36,781 nucleotides of DNA. It comes from Vicingaceae bacterium (lineage in GTDB: Bacteria > Bacteroidota > Bacteroidia > Flavobacteriales_E > Vicingaceae). This document shows, piece after piece, positions 24,223 to 31,706 of this stretch. Within the stretch, counting starts at the first letter, position 1. Every line of letters begins with the position of its first letter. Location: contig JAHYJH010000019.1 of the NCBI GenBank assembly GCA_019429185.1, positions 1 to 36,781 of the forward strand. The letters are read 5' to 3'. The translations under genes were made by a program, and so were the position numbers. The notes under the pieces were generated by a model. It was not told the DNA's origin. It made no database searches and saw nothing but the letters and a program-made list of their open reading frames with translations.

Positions 24223-25239
24223 ATGAAACAACTTTTATTCATCATTATTATTTGGAGCAGCAACTTACAAGCTCAGTACCTTCAGAATACATCTTTTGAG
24301 GGTAAGTCGCAAGTAGGATTGCCACAAGCTTGGTTGCCTTTCGGACAAGCAAGTTCGCCCGATACACAACCCGGAATATGGAATGTACAACAAGTAGCTT
24401 CGCATGGAAATAGTTATATCACCATGGTAGCAAGAGGTTTTAGTATTATTGACAGCTATTTGTGGGAAGGATGTTATCAAAAGTTTCAACAACCATTATT
24501 GAGCAATCAAACCTATCATTATAGTTTGGATTTGGCTTTTGCTCCTGAATTTTTGGCTGATACCGTTCATTTCAATCGTCCTATACAATTAAAAGTATAT
24601 GGGATGAATGCTATTTTTGAGAAAGAGTTGCTTTGGGAATCAGGAAGTGTAGAAAACACCGATTGGGAAACCTATTTTTTTGAAGTGCAACCAACCATGC
24701 TTACCGAATATTTGTTGTTAGAAGCGTATTATTTAGAGCTACCCAAGTACAACGGAAATATCCTTATTGATAATTTACAGTTTTATCCTAATGGTTTTCC
24801 TGAAGAAAAAAAAGAACCTCTGATAATATTAGAAGAACCAGAAATTAAAAATCCGTATGAAATGGTAGTGACTATGGATGGAAAAGTGGATAGTGTGAAT
24901 GGAAGAGATGTAAAACTTAGAAAAACTTTACATTTTAACAGCGATGAAATTACTTTTACGGTTTGGGATAATCAATCTTTTGATGGAGATATTATTTCTT
25001 TGTTTTTGAATGAAAAATGTGTGCTGGATAACTACTTGCTCACCAAAGAAAAGCACAGTATTACTATACTGCTTGATAACACATCGGAAAATAGGCTAAT
25101 ATTATATGCCCATAATGTAGGCAAAATACCTCCCAACACTGTATCTCTATGGGTAAGTGATGGGACTACTAAAAAACGGATAACACTTTCATCTTACCTT
25201 ACCAGTTGTAGTGCTGTGGATATTGTGATTGGGGAATGA
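24223..25239 (+). CDS. Secreted protein of unknown function with beta-sandwich-like regions
   Basis: A 338-residue protein from the ATG at 24223, giving a clean signal peptide (MKQLLFIIIIWSSNLQAQ). An upstream TTG extension (24184) falls within the palindrome and is an artefact. Residues about 20-190 contain FEGK, IWNVQQVASHGNSYITM and FEVQPTMLTEYLLLEAYY, with the pattern of a carbohydrate-binding-like jelly roll ending ILIDNLQFYP. Residues about 225-338 (GKVDSVNGRDVKLRKTLHF, ITFTVWDNQSFDGDIISLFL, IVIGE) form a second beta-rich domain that I recognise from other Bacteroidota secreted proteins but cannot name. No catalytic residues stand out. It follows the alpha-2-macroglobulin gene by 62 bp and may be co-transcribed. 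Confidence 0.75.
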   Translation: MKQLLFIIIIWSSNLQAQYLQNTSFEGKSQVGLPQAWLPFGQASSPDTQPGIWNVQQVASHGNSYITMVARGFSIIDSYLWEGCYQKFQQPLLSNQTYHYSLDLAFAPEFLADTVHFNRPIQLKVYGMNAIFEKELLWESGSVENTDWETYFFEVQPTMLTEYLLLEAYYLELPKYNGNILIDNLQFYPNGFPEEKKEPLIILEEPEIKNPYEMVVTMDGKVDSVNGRDVKLRKTLHFNSDEITFTVWDNQSFDGDIISLFLNEKCVLDNYLLTKEKHSITILLDNTSENRLILYAHNVGKIPPNTVSLWVSDGTTKKRITLSSYLTSCSAVDIVIGE

Positions 25240-25242
25240 AAA

Positions 25243-25275
25243 AATCCTAACAGGTTTTTAAAACCTGTTAGGATT
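25243..25275. repeat. 33-nt palindrome just after a stop codon
   Basis: AATCCTAACAGGTTTT and AAAACCTGTTAGGATT form 16-bp arms around one T. It starts 3 bp after the stop of the secreted protein gene. The centre GGTTTTTAAAACC is identical to that of the palindrome at 24179, but the outer word is CCTAACAGG rather than CCTTGGAGG. It may work as a terminator or 3' end stabiliser. Confidence 0.8.
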
Positions 25276-25326
25276 AAAAAGTAGTTCAATTATTAATAAG
25301 GACTAATACGTTCTAATTTTTCCTAA

Positions 25327-25486
25327 AGGGTCTGTAATGAAATAAACTATACATTTAGCCTTGCTCTTTTGCTCGCTAATTGCGTTGAAAATACTCGCCA
25401 TAGCGTTGCTATGTCTGTGTTTTTCGTCTTATTAGCAAACAAAATAACTTCGCCTATTCTGTACACTTTATTTCATTACAGACCCT
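25327..25486. mobile_element. 160-bp full-length hairpin element
   Basis: AGGGTCTGTAATGAAATAAA (25327-25346) and its exact reverse complement (25467-25486) form 20-bp perfect ends. The middle also pairs imperfectly (for example TTTTGCTCGCTAAT against its opposite arm) and ends in a perfect tip, CATAGC-gtt-GCTATG (25399-25413), at the exact centre. The whole element therefore folds into one hairpin with a 3-nt loop. It encodes nothing. It fills most of the 256-bp gap between the secreted protein gene and the 3' end of the MFS gene. Confidence 0.75.
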
Positions 25487-25495
25487 AAGTGGTAG

Positions 25496-26779
25496 TTAAA
25501 GTTGCGACAAGTTTTTTGTATTCTGATTTTGAACCTTTTGTTTTATTCTTAAGAGTAATAAAAAACCAATGACAAAGAAAATAAGTAACATCAGCACGGA
25601 GGTGCGAATACTAAAAAAACCTTCGATAAGCCCAAAGAAGAAAGTACCTATTACAACGCCCATTTTTTCAAGTACGTCATAGAAACTAAAATAGGAAGTG
25701 GTATCTGTGGTATCGGGTAGCATTTTTGAATAGGTTGAGCGTGATAACGATTGTATTCCCCCCATCATTAAACCAATTACCCCTGCAATGATATAAAAAT
25801 GAAGCGGTGTGTAAACAAAACTATAGGAAACAATGCAAATCATTGCCCAAATAAACACTACAATTTGAAGTGTTTTTATGTTGCCAATACGTTGGGAGAT
25901 GTGAGCCATTAAATGTGCTCCAACTATTGCAATAAATTGGATTACTAAAATACTAATGATTAACCCTGTTTGCATTTCTGCTTCGCTTTTCCATGCAATT
26001 TCCTTAGTCCCAAAAAAAACTGCCATCAGCATTATTGTTTGAACGCCCATGCTGTAAATAAAAAAAGCGGAAAGGTATTTTTTTATTGTGTGTTGATTTT
26101 TCAATTGTTTGAATACGAATGCAAGTTCTTGAAATCCTTTTTTTAATCTATTTCCTGTTGGTTTTTTATTGAATGTGTTGGTTGGTAAGTGTTTGAATGT
26201 GATTTGACTAAATCCTATCCACCACATTCCTGTTAACACAAAAGTGTATTTTGCTTCTATTCCAACAACTTGTATCAATACCAAACAAATAATAAGTAGT
26301 AGGGAACTTCCTATATATCCTCTGCCAAAACCTGTTGCGCTAATTTTATCGTGCATATCGGGAGGTGCAATTTCTGGTAAATAGGCATTGTAAAAAACCA
26401 AACTACCTGAAAAACCAACACTTGCAAGTAAAACAGACAACATACTCCATTCCAAGTTTTCTACATTAAAAAAATACAAACTCATGCAGGAGGTTGCTCC
26501 TAAATAGCAGAAAAATTGCATATATTTTTTTTTGTTTCCCGAATAATCAGCCATACCAGATAATAATGGAGATAGAAAAGCTATGATGATAAAGGATAAT
26601 GAAACTACATAAGAATACAACTCTGTGTTGATAAATGTTTTGTTAAAGAACATCACTTCTTCGGTTGTGATGGTGTTATAAAAAATAGGAAAAATAGCAG
26701 TAGTGATAATGAGCGGATAAACAGAGTTTGCCCAATCGTACATTATCCAAGCGTTAATAATCTTTTTTTGTTGAGACAT
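25496..26779 (-). CDS. UMF1/Atg22-type MFS transporter
   Basis: Inner-membrane permease of 427 residues with about 12 transmembrane helices. The N-terminus carries the family mark WIMYDWANSVYPLII (about 12-26), and the loop AGMADYSGNKKKYM (about 75-88) is the MFS loop 2-3 signature. The domain corresponds to the vacuole effluxer Atg22-like/UMF1 family, found widely in bacteria with unknown substrate. The second half includes LMMGGIQSLSRSTYSKMLP (about 341-359). It is last in a minus-strand run of five genes (30638 to 25496), 56 bp after a lipoprotein gene, so it may export or import a component of the same envelope pathway. The assignment is by family; the substrate is unknown. Confidence 0.9.
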   Translation of the reverse strand: MSQQKKIINAWIMYDWANSVYPLIITTAIFPIFYNTITTEEVMFFNKTFINTELYSYVVSLSFIIIAFLSPLLSGMADYSGNKKKYMQFFCYLGATSCMSLYFFNVENLEWSMLSVLLASVGFSGSLVFYNAYLPEIAPPDMHDKISATGFGRGYIGSSLLLIICLVLIQVVGIEAKYTFVLTGMWWIGFSQITFKHLPTNTFNKKPTGNRLKKGFQELAFVFKQLKNQHTIKKYLSAFFIYSMGVQTIMLMAVFFGTKEIAWKSEAEMQTGLIISILVIQFIAIVGAHLMAHISQRIGNIKTLQIVVFIWAMICIVSYSFVYTPLHFYIIAGVIGLMMGGIQSLSRSTYSKMLPDTTDTTSYFSFYDVLEKMGVVIGTFFFGLIEGFFSIRTSVLMLLIFFVIGFLLLLRIKQKVQNQNTKNLSQL

Positions 26780-26835
26780 CAGAAATGTGGAAATAAGTGG
26801 AGTAAAACTAACTAAAAGTATTTACAATGAAAAAA

Positions 26836-27291
26836 TTACGCTTTAATAAAAGTAAGCAGTGTTCGATGAAGCTTAAATTCAGGGGTGTTGTTTTTGATTA
26901 GATTTATTTTGATGATATACACTCCATCTTTTTTTGCGATAAAATTACCTTCTAGTTTTCCTTTAAAGCTTAGGTTGGTTTTGTTATTCAGTTTTTCAAT
27001 TTTATAGTCCTTTTTGGGTGTGGCATTGAATGGGTCTAATCCTCCTTCAAAAAGAAAGTTATCTTCTTCAAAAAATTTAAAGCTATAAACGATAAGTGGC
27101 GTGTTTTCATACTCCATATCAATATCTACCCAAAAGGTAATTGTTTCGTCTTTTTTTAGTGGAATTTTTACTTCACAATAGTTAGTAGTAAGTAGGTTTG
27201 CGGTTGCTACTTCTTTTTTGCAAGAGAGTAAAGAAATCCAAATAGAAATGGTTACAACGACAATTTTTAGTATGATTTTTTTATTTTCCAC
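26836..27291 (-). CDS. Small predicted lipoprotein of unknown function
   Basis: A 151-residue protein with a lipoprotein signal: hydrophobic about 7-20, then LLSC with the lipid-modified Cys at 24. The mature part alternates short strands (EVKIPLKKDETITFWVDIDM, SFKFFEEDNFLFEGGL, GVYIIKINLIKN) like a small beta-sandwich. Its size and pattern recall GldH-type lipoproteins, but I see no decisive match. Translation starts at a GTG inside the last codons of the upstream sugar-transferase gene (11-nt overlap), which implies translational coupling and a linked role. Asp/Lys replaces the usual +2 residue question: the residue after Cys is Lys, so outer-membrane transport is plausible but unproven. 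Confidence 0.65.
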   Translation of the reverse strand: MENKKIILKIVVVTISIWISLLSCKKEVATANLLTTNYCEVKIPLKKDETITFWVDIDMEYENTPLIVYSFKFFEEDNFLFEGGLDPFNATPKKDYKIEKLNNKTNLSFKGKLEGNFIAKKDGVYIIKINLIKNNTPEFKLHRTLLTFIKA

Positions 27292-28696
27292 TTCCTTTAA
27301 TTACAATTAAAACGGTATAAATAAGAATTTTAAAATCTACCAGCAACGACATATTTTCAATATAAAGTATATCAAATTTTAAGCGTTCAATCATTTGTTC
27401 TACATTTTCGGCATAGCCATATTTTACTTGCCCCCAAGAGGTAATTCCTGGTCTAACCTTGAGTAAATGATTAAAGTGTGGTGCTTTTTCAATGATTTGG
27501 TCAATAAAAAATTGTCGTTCGGGACGAGGACCAACTAAACTCATATCACCAATTAAAACATTAAAAAATTGAGGTATTTCATCCAACCTAACTTTTCGCA
27601 TAAATTTACCAAAATTGGTTATTCTGCTATCGTGTTGGCTAGAAAGGGCTGGTCCATTTTTTTCGGCATCTTGCACCATTGAGCGGAATTTATAAATCGT
27701 AAAGGGCTTACCATGAATTCCAATTCGTTCTTGAGCAAAGAAAGCGCCTCCTTTTGTGGTTGTTACAACAATGATTGCGGTTATGATATAAAGTGGAGAA
27801 AATAAAATCAACACAATGGATGAAATAAAAATATCTATCATTCTTTTTACGGAACGCTGCCAAGCAGGCATAATTTCGTTTTCAATAACAATTAATGGTG
27901 TTCCGAAAATTGCACTCATCTTAACCGATCCAGAAACTATTGCATACATATCTGGAATTATTTTTATAATTACAGGTGTTGCTTCTAATTCGTTGATAAT
28001 GTTAACTAATTTAGGATGTTCTTGTTGTTCGGGGGCAATAATAACCTCTTCAATTTTGTTGTTAGAAATTACTTCTTTAATATCAACACAGTTGCCAAAG
28101 TGAGGAAGAAATTTACTTAAAGGATAAAAATTATTTTTTGAGATATGAGTAAATCCAATAATTTTATTTCCAGAAGAATATCGTTGATTTTCTAGTTCTT
28201 TATATAAATCAATAGCGTGTTTGTCTGAACCAATTATAAGTGTGTTAAAACCAATCTTCCTGTTTTTTATTTGAAGTCCAGTGTAGGTGGTAAGAATAAA
28301 CCTAACCATAGCCGTTGAGAAAAAATGAAGTGCAAATAATGATGTGTATAACTTATAGTATTCTTTATAAGAAAGTACTTCGTCATCTAAAAGAAGGACA
28401 AAAAATAAAACGATTGTTCCAATTATAGAAATTAAAAGCGTTTGCCCAAATTCTTTCAACCTCGATTTTCGGTATATATTGTTGTATGTTCCTGTGATGT
28501 AGTAAAGAAGAATCCAATAGAGAGGTATGAATACTAATGCGTAGTAAAAATTATCATCGAAAGTTAAAGGTATTTCATGTCCAAATTTAATTGGTTCTAT
28601 GAATTTTTTTCTGAAAATAAAAAATAATGTCCAAGCAAGAATTGCTGCAAAAATATCTAAAAAAACATACCTGAAAATTTGTAATTTTTTATTCAT
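27281..28696 (-). CDS. Undecaprenyl-phosphate sugar phosphotransferase (WcaJ/WbaP type)
   Basis: Initiating glycosyltransferase that moves a sugar-1-phosphate from a nucleotide sugar to undecaprenyl phosphate at the inner membrane. The 471 residues have the full-length architecture: four N-terminal transmembrane helices (about 8-135), a nucleotide/CoA-binding-like cytoplasmic domain (about 145-270; NTLIIGSDKHAIDLY), a membrane helix (about 285-310), and the catalytic bacterial sugar transferase domain (about 280-471). Its signatures are FTIYKFRSM, LDEIPQFFNVLIGDMSLVG (then PRPE) and VRPGITSWGQVKYG. The family serves exopolysaccharide, O-antigen or glycan biosynthesis. No flippase, polymerase or other glycosyltransferase is adjacent, which is unusual. 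The downstream lipoprotein gene overlaps its 3' end by 11 nt. Confidence 0.93.
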   Translation of the reverse strand: MNKKLQIFRYVFLDIFAAILAWTLFFIFRKKFIEPIKFGHEIPLTFDDNFYYALVFIPLYWILLYYITGTYNNIYRKSRLKEFGQTLLISIIGTIVLFFVLLLDDEVLSYKEYYKLYTSLFALHFFSTAMVRFILTTYTGLQIKNRKIGFNTLIIGSDKHAIDLYKELENQRYSSGNKIIGFTHISKNNFYPLSKFLPHFGNCVDIKEVISNNKIEEVIIAPEQQEHPKLVNIINELEATPVIIKIIPDMYAIVSGSVKMSAIFGTPLIVIENEIMPAWQRSVKRMIDIFISSIVLILFSPLYIITAIIVVTTTKGGAFFAQERIGIHGKPFTIYKFRSMVQDAEKNGPALSSQHDSRITNFGKFMRKVRLDEIPQFFNVLIGDMSLVGPRPERQFFIDQIIEKAPHFNHLLKVRPGITSWGQVKYGYAENVEQMIERLKFDILYIENMSLLVDFKILIYTVLIVIKGSGK

Positions 28697-28772
28697 CTAT
28701 TTAATTCTATTCTATCATTGGATTTTTCACAACATATTACTATAACTCCTAAAATTTCATTAATTTGATTCA

Positions 28773-29654
28773 TTAAAAATGAACAACCTTTAGATTGTCA
28801 ACGTATATTTGTGGATTTTGATTAATAAAAGGAGATAGACCTGTTGATTGTAGTCCAAAAAAAACTCTGAAATTAGAGTTTGGTGGTTTAGAATTTATGG
28901 CAGAAGTAAGGTTTATATAAATTTTCTTCCAAGTGCTAGATGGAACAAGGCTAACTAAACCAATTTTATCGTCATCAGTTAATAAGCCTACTAAAACAGA
29001 TTCATTGGTTTTGAAATTAAGTTCAAGGTAAACAGGAGTTCCGTTTGATGAAACATTTTTAAAAACAGGTGATTGAGCTTCAAAAAAATCCATCGTTGGT
29101 AACATATATGCTTTACCAGAATAATTTCCCTCAAAAACGCCTGTGTTCGTTTTGTTTATTATTGTATCGCTGTCAGCATGGTATGAAAAAGAGGTGGAAG
29201 CTCCTTCAAAATCTTCTATCCAAGCAAATTTAGCATCTAGATTGTATGAAATTGATGGGGAGATAGTTATTTCTTTTCCTGCAACTAAATTAACTTGCTC
29301 TTCGTGAGGTGCATACAATAAATACCTTCTTCTTAGTTGACTAACACCATTTTCTTTAATACCTGCATAAATTTTTATGGTAAAAAGACCTTCTTTAATT
29401 ACTGGAAAACGGGCAGGAAGTTCATAAGTTCCAATTAAATCATCGTTAATAAACACCCACGCATCAGTAATGTTTTCGGAATTAGAGCCTTGTGTTGCAA
29501 AGTTTGTTGACAAGGTAAATTTATCAATTGATAAGTAGGACGGTATTTTTGCTTCAAATTTATCTTTTGAACAAGAAAAAACAATCAAAACTATAAAGAA
29601 AAAACTATAGTATTGACTGTTAGAAAGAAACTTATTTTTATACTGTTTTTGCAA
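28773..29654 (-). CDS. Predicted lipoprotein of unknown function
   Basis: A 293-residue protein beginning with a lipoprotein signal: FFFIVLIVFSCSKDK, lipid-modified Cys at about 28. The mature region includes IPSYLSIDKFTLST, then a beta-rich segment (TDAWVFINDDLIGTYELP, FTIKIYAGIKENGVSQLRRRY) and a jelly-roll-like C-terminal half (WIEDFEGAS, VYLELNFKTNESVLVGL, IYVDNLKVVHF). That ending resembles carbohydrate-binding modules. Start is a TTG at 29654, as no ATG precedes the signal region; the exact start is uncertain. It sits between the Gfo/Idh/MocA gene (57 bp upstream) and the sugar transferase (76 bp downstream). A glycan-related surface role is inferred from position. Confidence 0.7.
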   Translation of the reverse strand: MQKQYKNKFLSNSQYYSFFFIVLIVFSCSKDKFEAKIPSYLSIDKFTLSTNFATQGSNSENITDAWVFINDDLIGTYELPARFPVIKEGLFTIKIYAGIKENGVSQLRRRYLLYAPHEEQVNLVAGKEITISPSISYNLDAKFAWIEDFEGASTSFSYHADSDTIINKTNTGVFEGNYSGKAYMLPTMDFFEAQSPVFKNVSSNGTPVYLELNFKTNESVLVGLLTDDDKIGLVSLVPSSTWKKIYINLTSAINSKPPNSNFRVFFGLQSTGLSPFINQNPQIYVDNLKVVHF

Positions 29655-29711
29655 GTTGGAAATAATCTCTTAACGGTTACTTAATGTAATTATTGCACAA
29701 AAGTATTATTC

Positions 29712-30638
29712 TTAGGTTAAAGAGAAATTTATTTTTAACTTTTCTGATATTTTAAATGTAATATCAAGAATTTTATACATGGTATGTAAATCTATGGCAA
29801 GTTGCTTTTGTTGCATAATTCCAAGGTGTAATTCCGAAAATTCTTGCTCTATTTCACTTGTTTTCAGTAAAATTATATTTTGCTTCTGCGTAACATTAGA
29901 AGCCTCATTGTGTGTTAATAAACTAATGTTATTGTCTAAAAAATCGAGCAAAATGGTACTGTTATTTTCGAAAAAACGCACGGTTTTTTTGTCGTCTTCT
30001 GCAATTGTATTAATGGTAATGTTGGCTATGCATCCATTATCAAACTCTAATTTTACATGAATTAACTCGGGCGATGAATTAATTACGTCTATTCCAACGG
30101 TTGAAATTCTCTTTAAGTTAGATTTAACGGTATTAATTATTAAACAAATATCATCACATAATAAATCAAAAATTGCATCAGATGATTTGTTTTTATAATG
30201 GATGTGTGTAATTGCTTCTATATATGTTGGGCATGAAATGTAATTTTTGGCTGACTTAAATAAGGGTGTAAAGTAAGAAATGTTAGATATTTGTACTTTT
30301 ACTCCTGCTTCTTCTGCTAATTCTAATAATTTTCGTGCTTCTACAGTAGTTTTAATATTCGATTTATCAATTAATACGTGTTTAGATGATTTAAGACTTT
30401 TAACAATTAATTCTATTCTTGATTGTTCGGGTAAGTTTAGGATGAATACAACATCTACTTTATGGAGAAGCTCTTCTAACGAATTTACTTTAAGAGATAG
30501 GTGGTTTTTTGGAATAGTGGTCGATTTGTTTTGATGCGTATCAAAAAAACAAATGAATGTATAATCGGAAAGACTTTGAAGCGATTTTATATGCTTTTCA
30601 ATTAAATAACCAGATCCTATTAAACCTATTCGTAACAT
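29712..30638 (-). CDS. Gfo/Idh/MocA-family oxidoreductase
   Basis: NAD(P)-dependent sugar or sugar-nucleotide oxidoreductase-like protein of 308 residues. The N-terminal Rossmann motif is IGLIGSGYLIEKHIKSL (about 4-20), then VDVVFILNLPEQSRIELI (about 60-77) and KHVLIDKSNIKTTVEARKLL (89-108; dinucleotide-fold helix with the usual EKP replaced by DKS). The C-terminal beta-sheet domain includes VKLEFDNGCIANITINTIAE. The missing Pro and the changed EKP motif make catalytic identity uncertain. It is first in the minus-strand run with the sugar transferase and may modify the sugar used there. Divergent from pcm. Confidence 0.82.
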   Translation of the reverse strand: MLRIGLIGSGYLIEKHIKSLQSLSDYTFICFFDTHQNKSTTIPKNHLSLKVNSLEELLHKVDVVFILNLPEQSRIELIVKSLKSSKHVLIDKSNIKTTVEARKLLELAEEAGVKVQISNISYFTPLFKSAKNYISCPTYIEAITHIHYKNKSSDAIFDLLCDDICLIINTVKSNLKRISTVGIDVINSSPELIHVKLEFDNGCIANITINTIAEDDKKTVRFFENNSTILLDFLDNNISLLTHNEASNVTQKQNIILLKTSEIEQEFSELHLGIMQQKQLAIDLHTMYKILDITFKISEKLKINFSLT

Positions 30639-30767
30639 TTATATCAAAAAATATAAGCAAATTTAAACGATTGAACCTATTTTAGTTTTACTAAAATAAA
30701 TTCTTATTAACACTCAAATTTTAATAATATACTCGTTACTTTCCTAAAAACTTCTCCTAAAGAATAC

Positions 30768-30775
30768 TTACTTTG
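30768..30775 (+). promoter_or_regulatory. Candidate -7 promoter element of pcm
   Basis: TTACTTTG lies 18 bp before the pcm start and is close to the Bacteroidota -7 element TAnnTTTG (here one base shorter). It would give a short leader of roughly a dozen bases. Confidence 0.4.
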
Positions 30776-30793
30776 CAGCAATATTAATAATAG

Positions 30794-31444
30794 ATGATGG
30801 ATACATACAGACATAAAGGATTACGAAAAAAATTAGTCCAATTATTAGAAGAAAAAGGTATTACAGATAAAAAAGTGTTGAAAGCTATTGAAACTATTCC
30901 CCGTCATTTGTTTATTAATGATACAGCACTTCATCAATTTGCTTATGAAGACACCGCTTTTCCGATAGGTTCTGGACAAACAATTTCGCAACCTTATACA
31001 GTTGCTTTTCAAACTCAAACTTTAGCTATTCAACCCCGTGATAAAGTGCTTGAAATTGGTACTGGTTCTGGCTATCAAACTGCTGTTTTATTGGAGTTAG
31101 GAGCAAAAGTTTTCTCAATTGAAAGACAAAAAGCACTTTTTGATAAAACGAAGATGTTTTTGCCTAAGTTGGGGTATAATGCAAAGTTGTTTTATGGAGA
31201 TGGTTATTTGGGCTTACCTTCTTTTGCTCCATTTAATAAAATTATTGTTACAGCGGGAGCTCCTTATGTTCCTGAAAATTTATTAAATCAATTAGCAATT
31301 GGAGGAATTATGATTATTCCTGTTGATAATGATGACTATCAAATTATGAAAAAAATAGTAAAAATTGATGCGTCTAATTTTGAAACAACTGATTTAGGTT
31401 CTTTTAAATTTGTTCCTTTGCTTAAAGAAAAAGGAAAAGATTAA
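30794..31444 (+). CDS. pcm: Protein-L-isoaspartate O-methyltransferase
   Basis: Repair methyltransferase that uses S-adenosylmethionine to methylate isoaspartyl residues in damaged proteins. The 216 residues have normal length. Signatures: MDTYRHKGLRKKLVQLLEEKGI, IETIPRHLFI (about 37-46), YEDTAFPIGSGQTISQPYTV (about 56-75), the SAM motif VLEIGTGSGYQTAVL (about 92-106), and the post-motif KIIVTAGAPYVPENLLNQL (about 147-165). Cytoplasmic. The ATG at 30794 is followed by a second Met, so the true start may be either. Divergent from the Gfo/Idh/MocA gene. Confidence 0.95.
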   Translation: MMDTYRHKGLRKKLVQLLEEKGITDKKVLKAIETIPRHLFINDTALHQFAYEDTAFPIGSGQTISQPYTVAFQTQTLAIQPRDKVLEIGTGSGYQTAVLLELGAKVFSIERQKALFDKTKMFLPKLGYNAKLFYGDGYLGLPSFAPFNKIIVTAGAPYVPENLLNQLAIGGIMIIPVDNDDYQIMKKIVKIDASNFETTDLGSFKFVPLLKEKGKD

Positions 31445-31566
31445 TTAGAGTTTGTCCATAATGCCAGATTTATTCAAAGTATCTATTGTTTTTAAAGGTT
31501 ATTTTTCGGAATTATCTCTAAGGGAAACTAATTACGTTTTTTAGTAGTTAGTTATCATTTTATTTC

Positions 31567-31574
31567 TATTTTTG
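31567..31574 (+). promoter_or_regulatory. Candidate -7 promoter element of pntAB
   Basis: TATTTTTG matches the Bacteroidota consensus TAnnTTTG and lies 133 bp before the pntA start. Transcription from it would include the short reading frame at 31596 and a hairpin. Confidence 0.5.
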
Positions 31575-31595
31575 CCGTCATAAAAAAGGAAATTT

Positions 31596-31649
31596 ATGAG
31601 AACTAAATGCCTTTATAAAAGAAAAAGCAATAGTTTGCTTTGCTTATAA
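31596..31649 (+). CDS. Possible 17-codon leader peptide upstream of pntA
   Basis: ATG to TAA encodes MRTKCLYKRKSNSLLCL. It is preceded by AAAAAAGGAAATTT, a plausible ribosome binding site, about 20 bp after the TATTTTTG promoter-like motif. Its 3' half overlaps an AT-rich hairpin in which AAAGCAA pairs with TTGCTTT (31624-31641) inside flanking TTATAA boxes. A regulatory leader is possible, but such short frames also occur by chance. Confidence 0.3.
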   Translation: MRTKCLYKRKSNSLLCL

Positions 31650-31706
31650 AATTTTAATTAAAGACTTTTTTAAAGTTATAATTATCTCAAACTAAATAAT
31701 AAATTT

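Noticed and set aside
26836-27291. Assignment of the small lipoprotein as gliding protein GldH
   Set aside because: The size and lipoprotein signal agree, but I could not see a specific GldH motif, and no other gld gene is in the window.
27281-28696. Full capsule or O-antigen locus
   Set aside because: Only the initiating sugar transferase and a Gfo/Idh/MocA gene are present; flippase, polymerase, chain-length regulator and further glycosyltransferases are missing.
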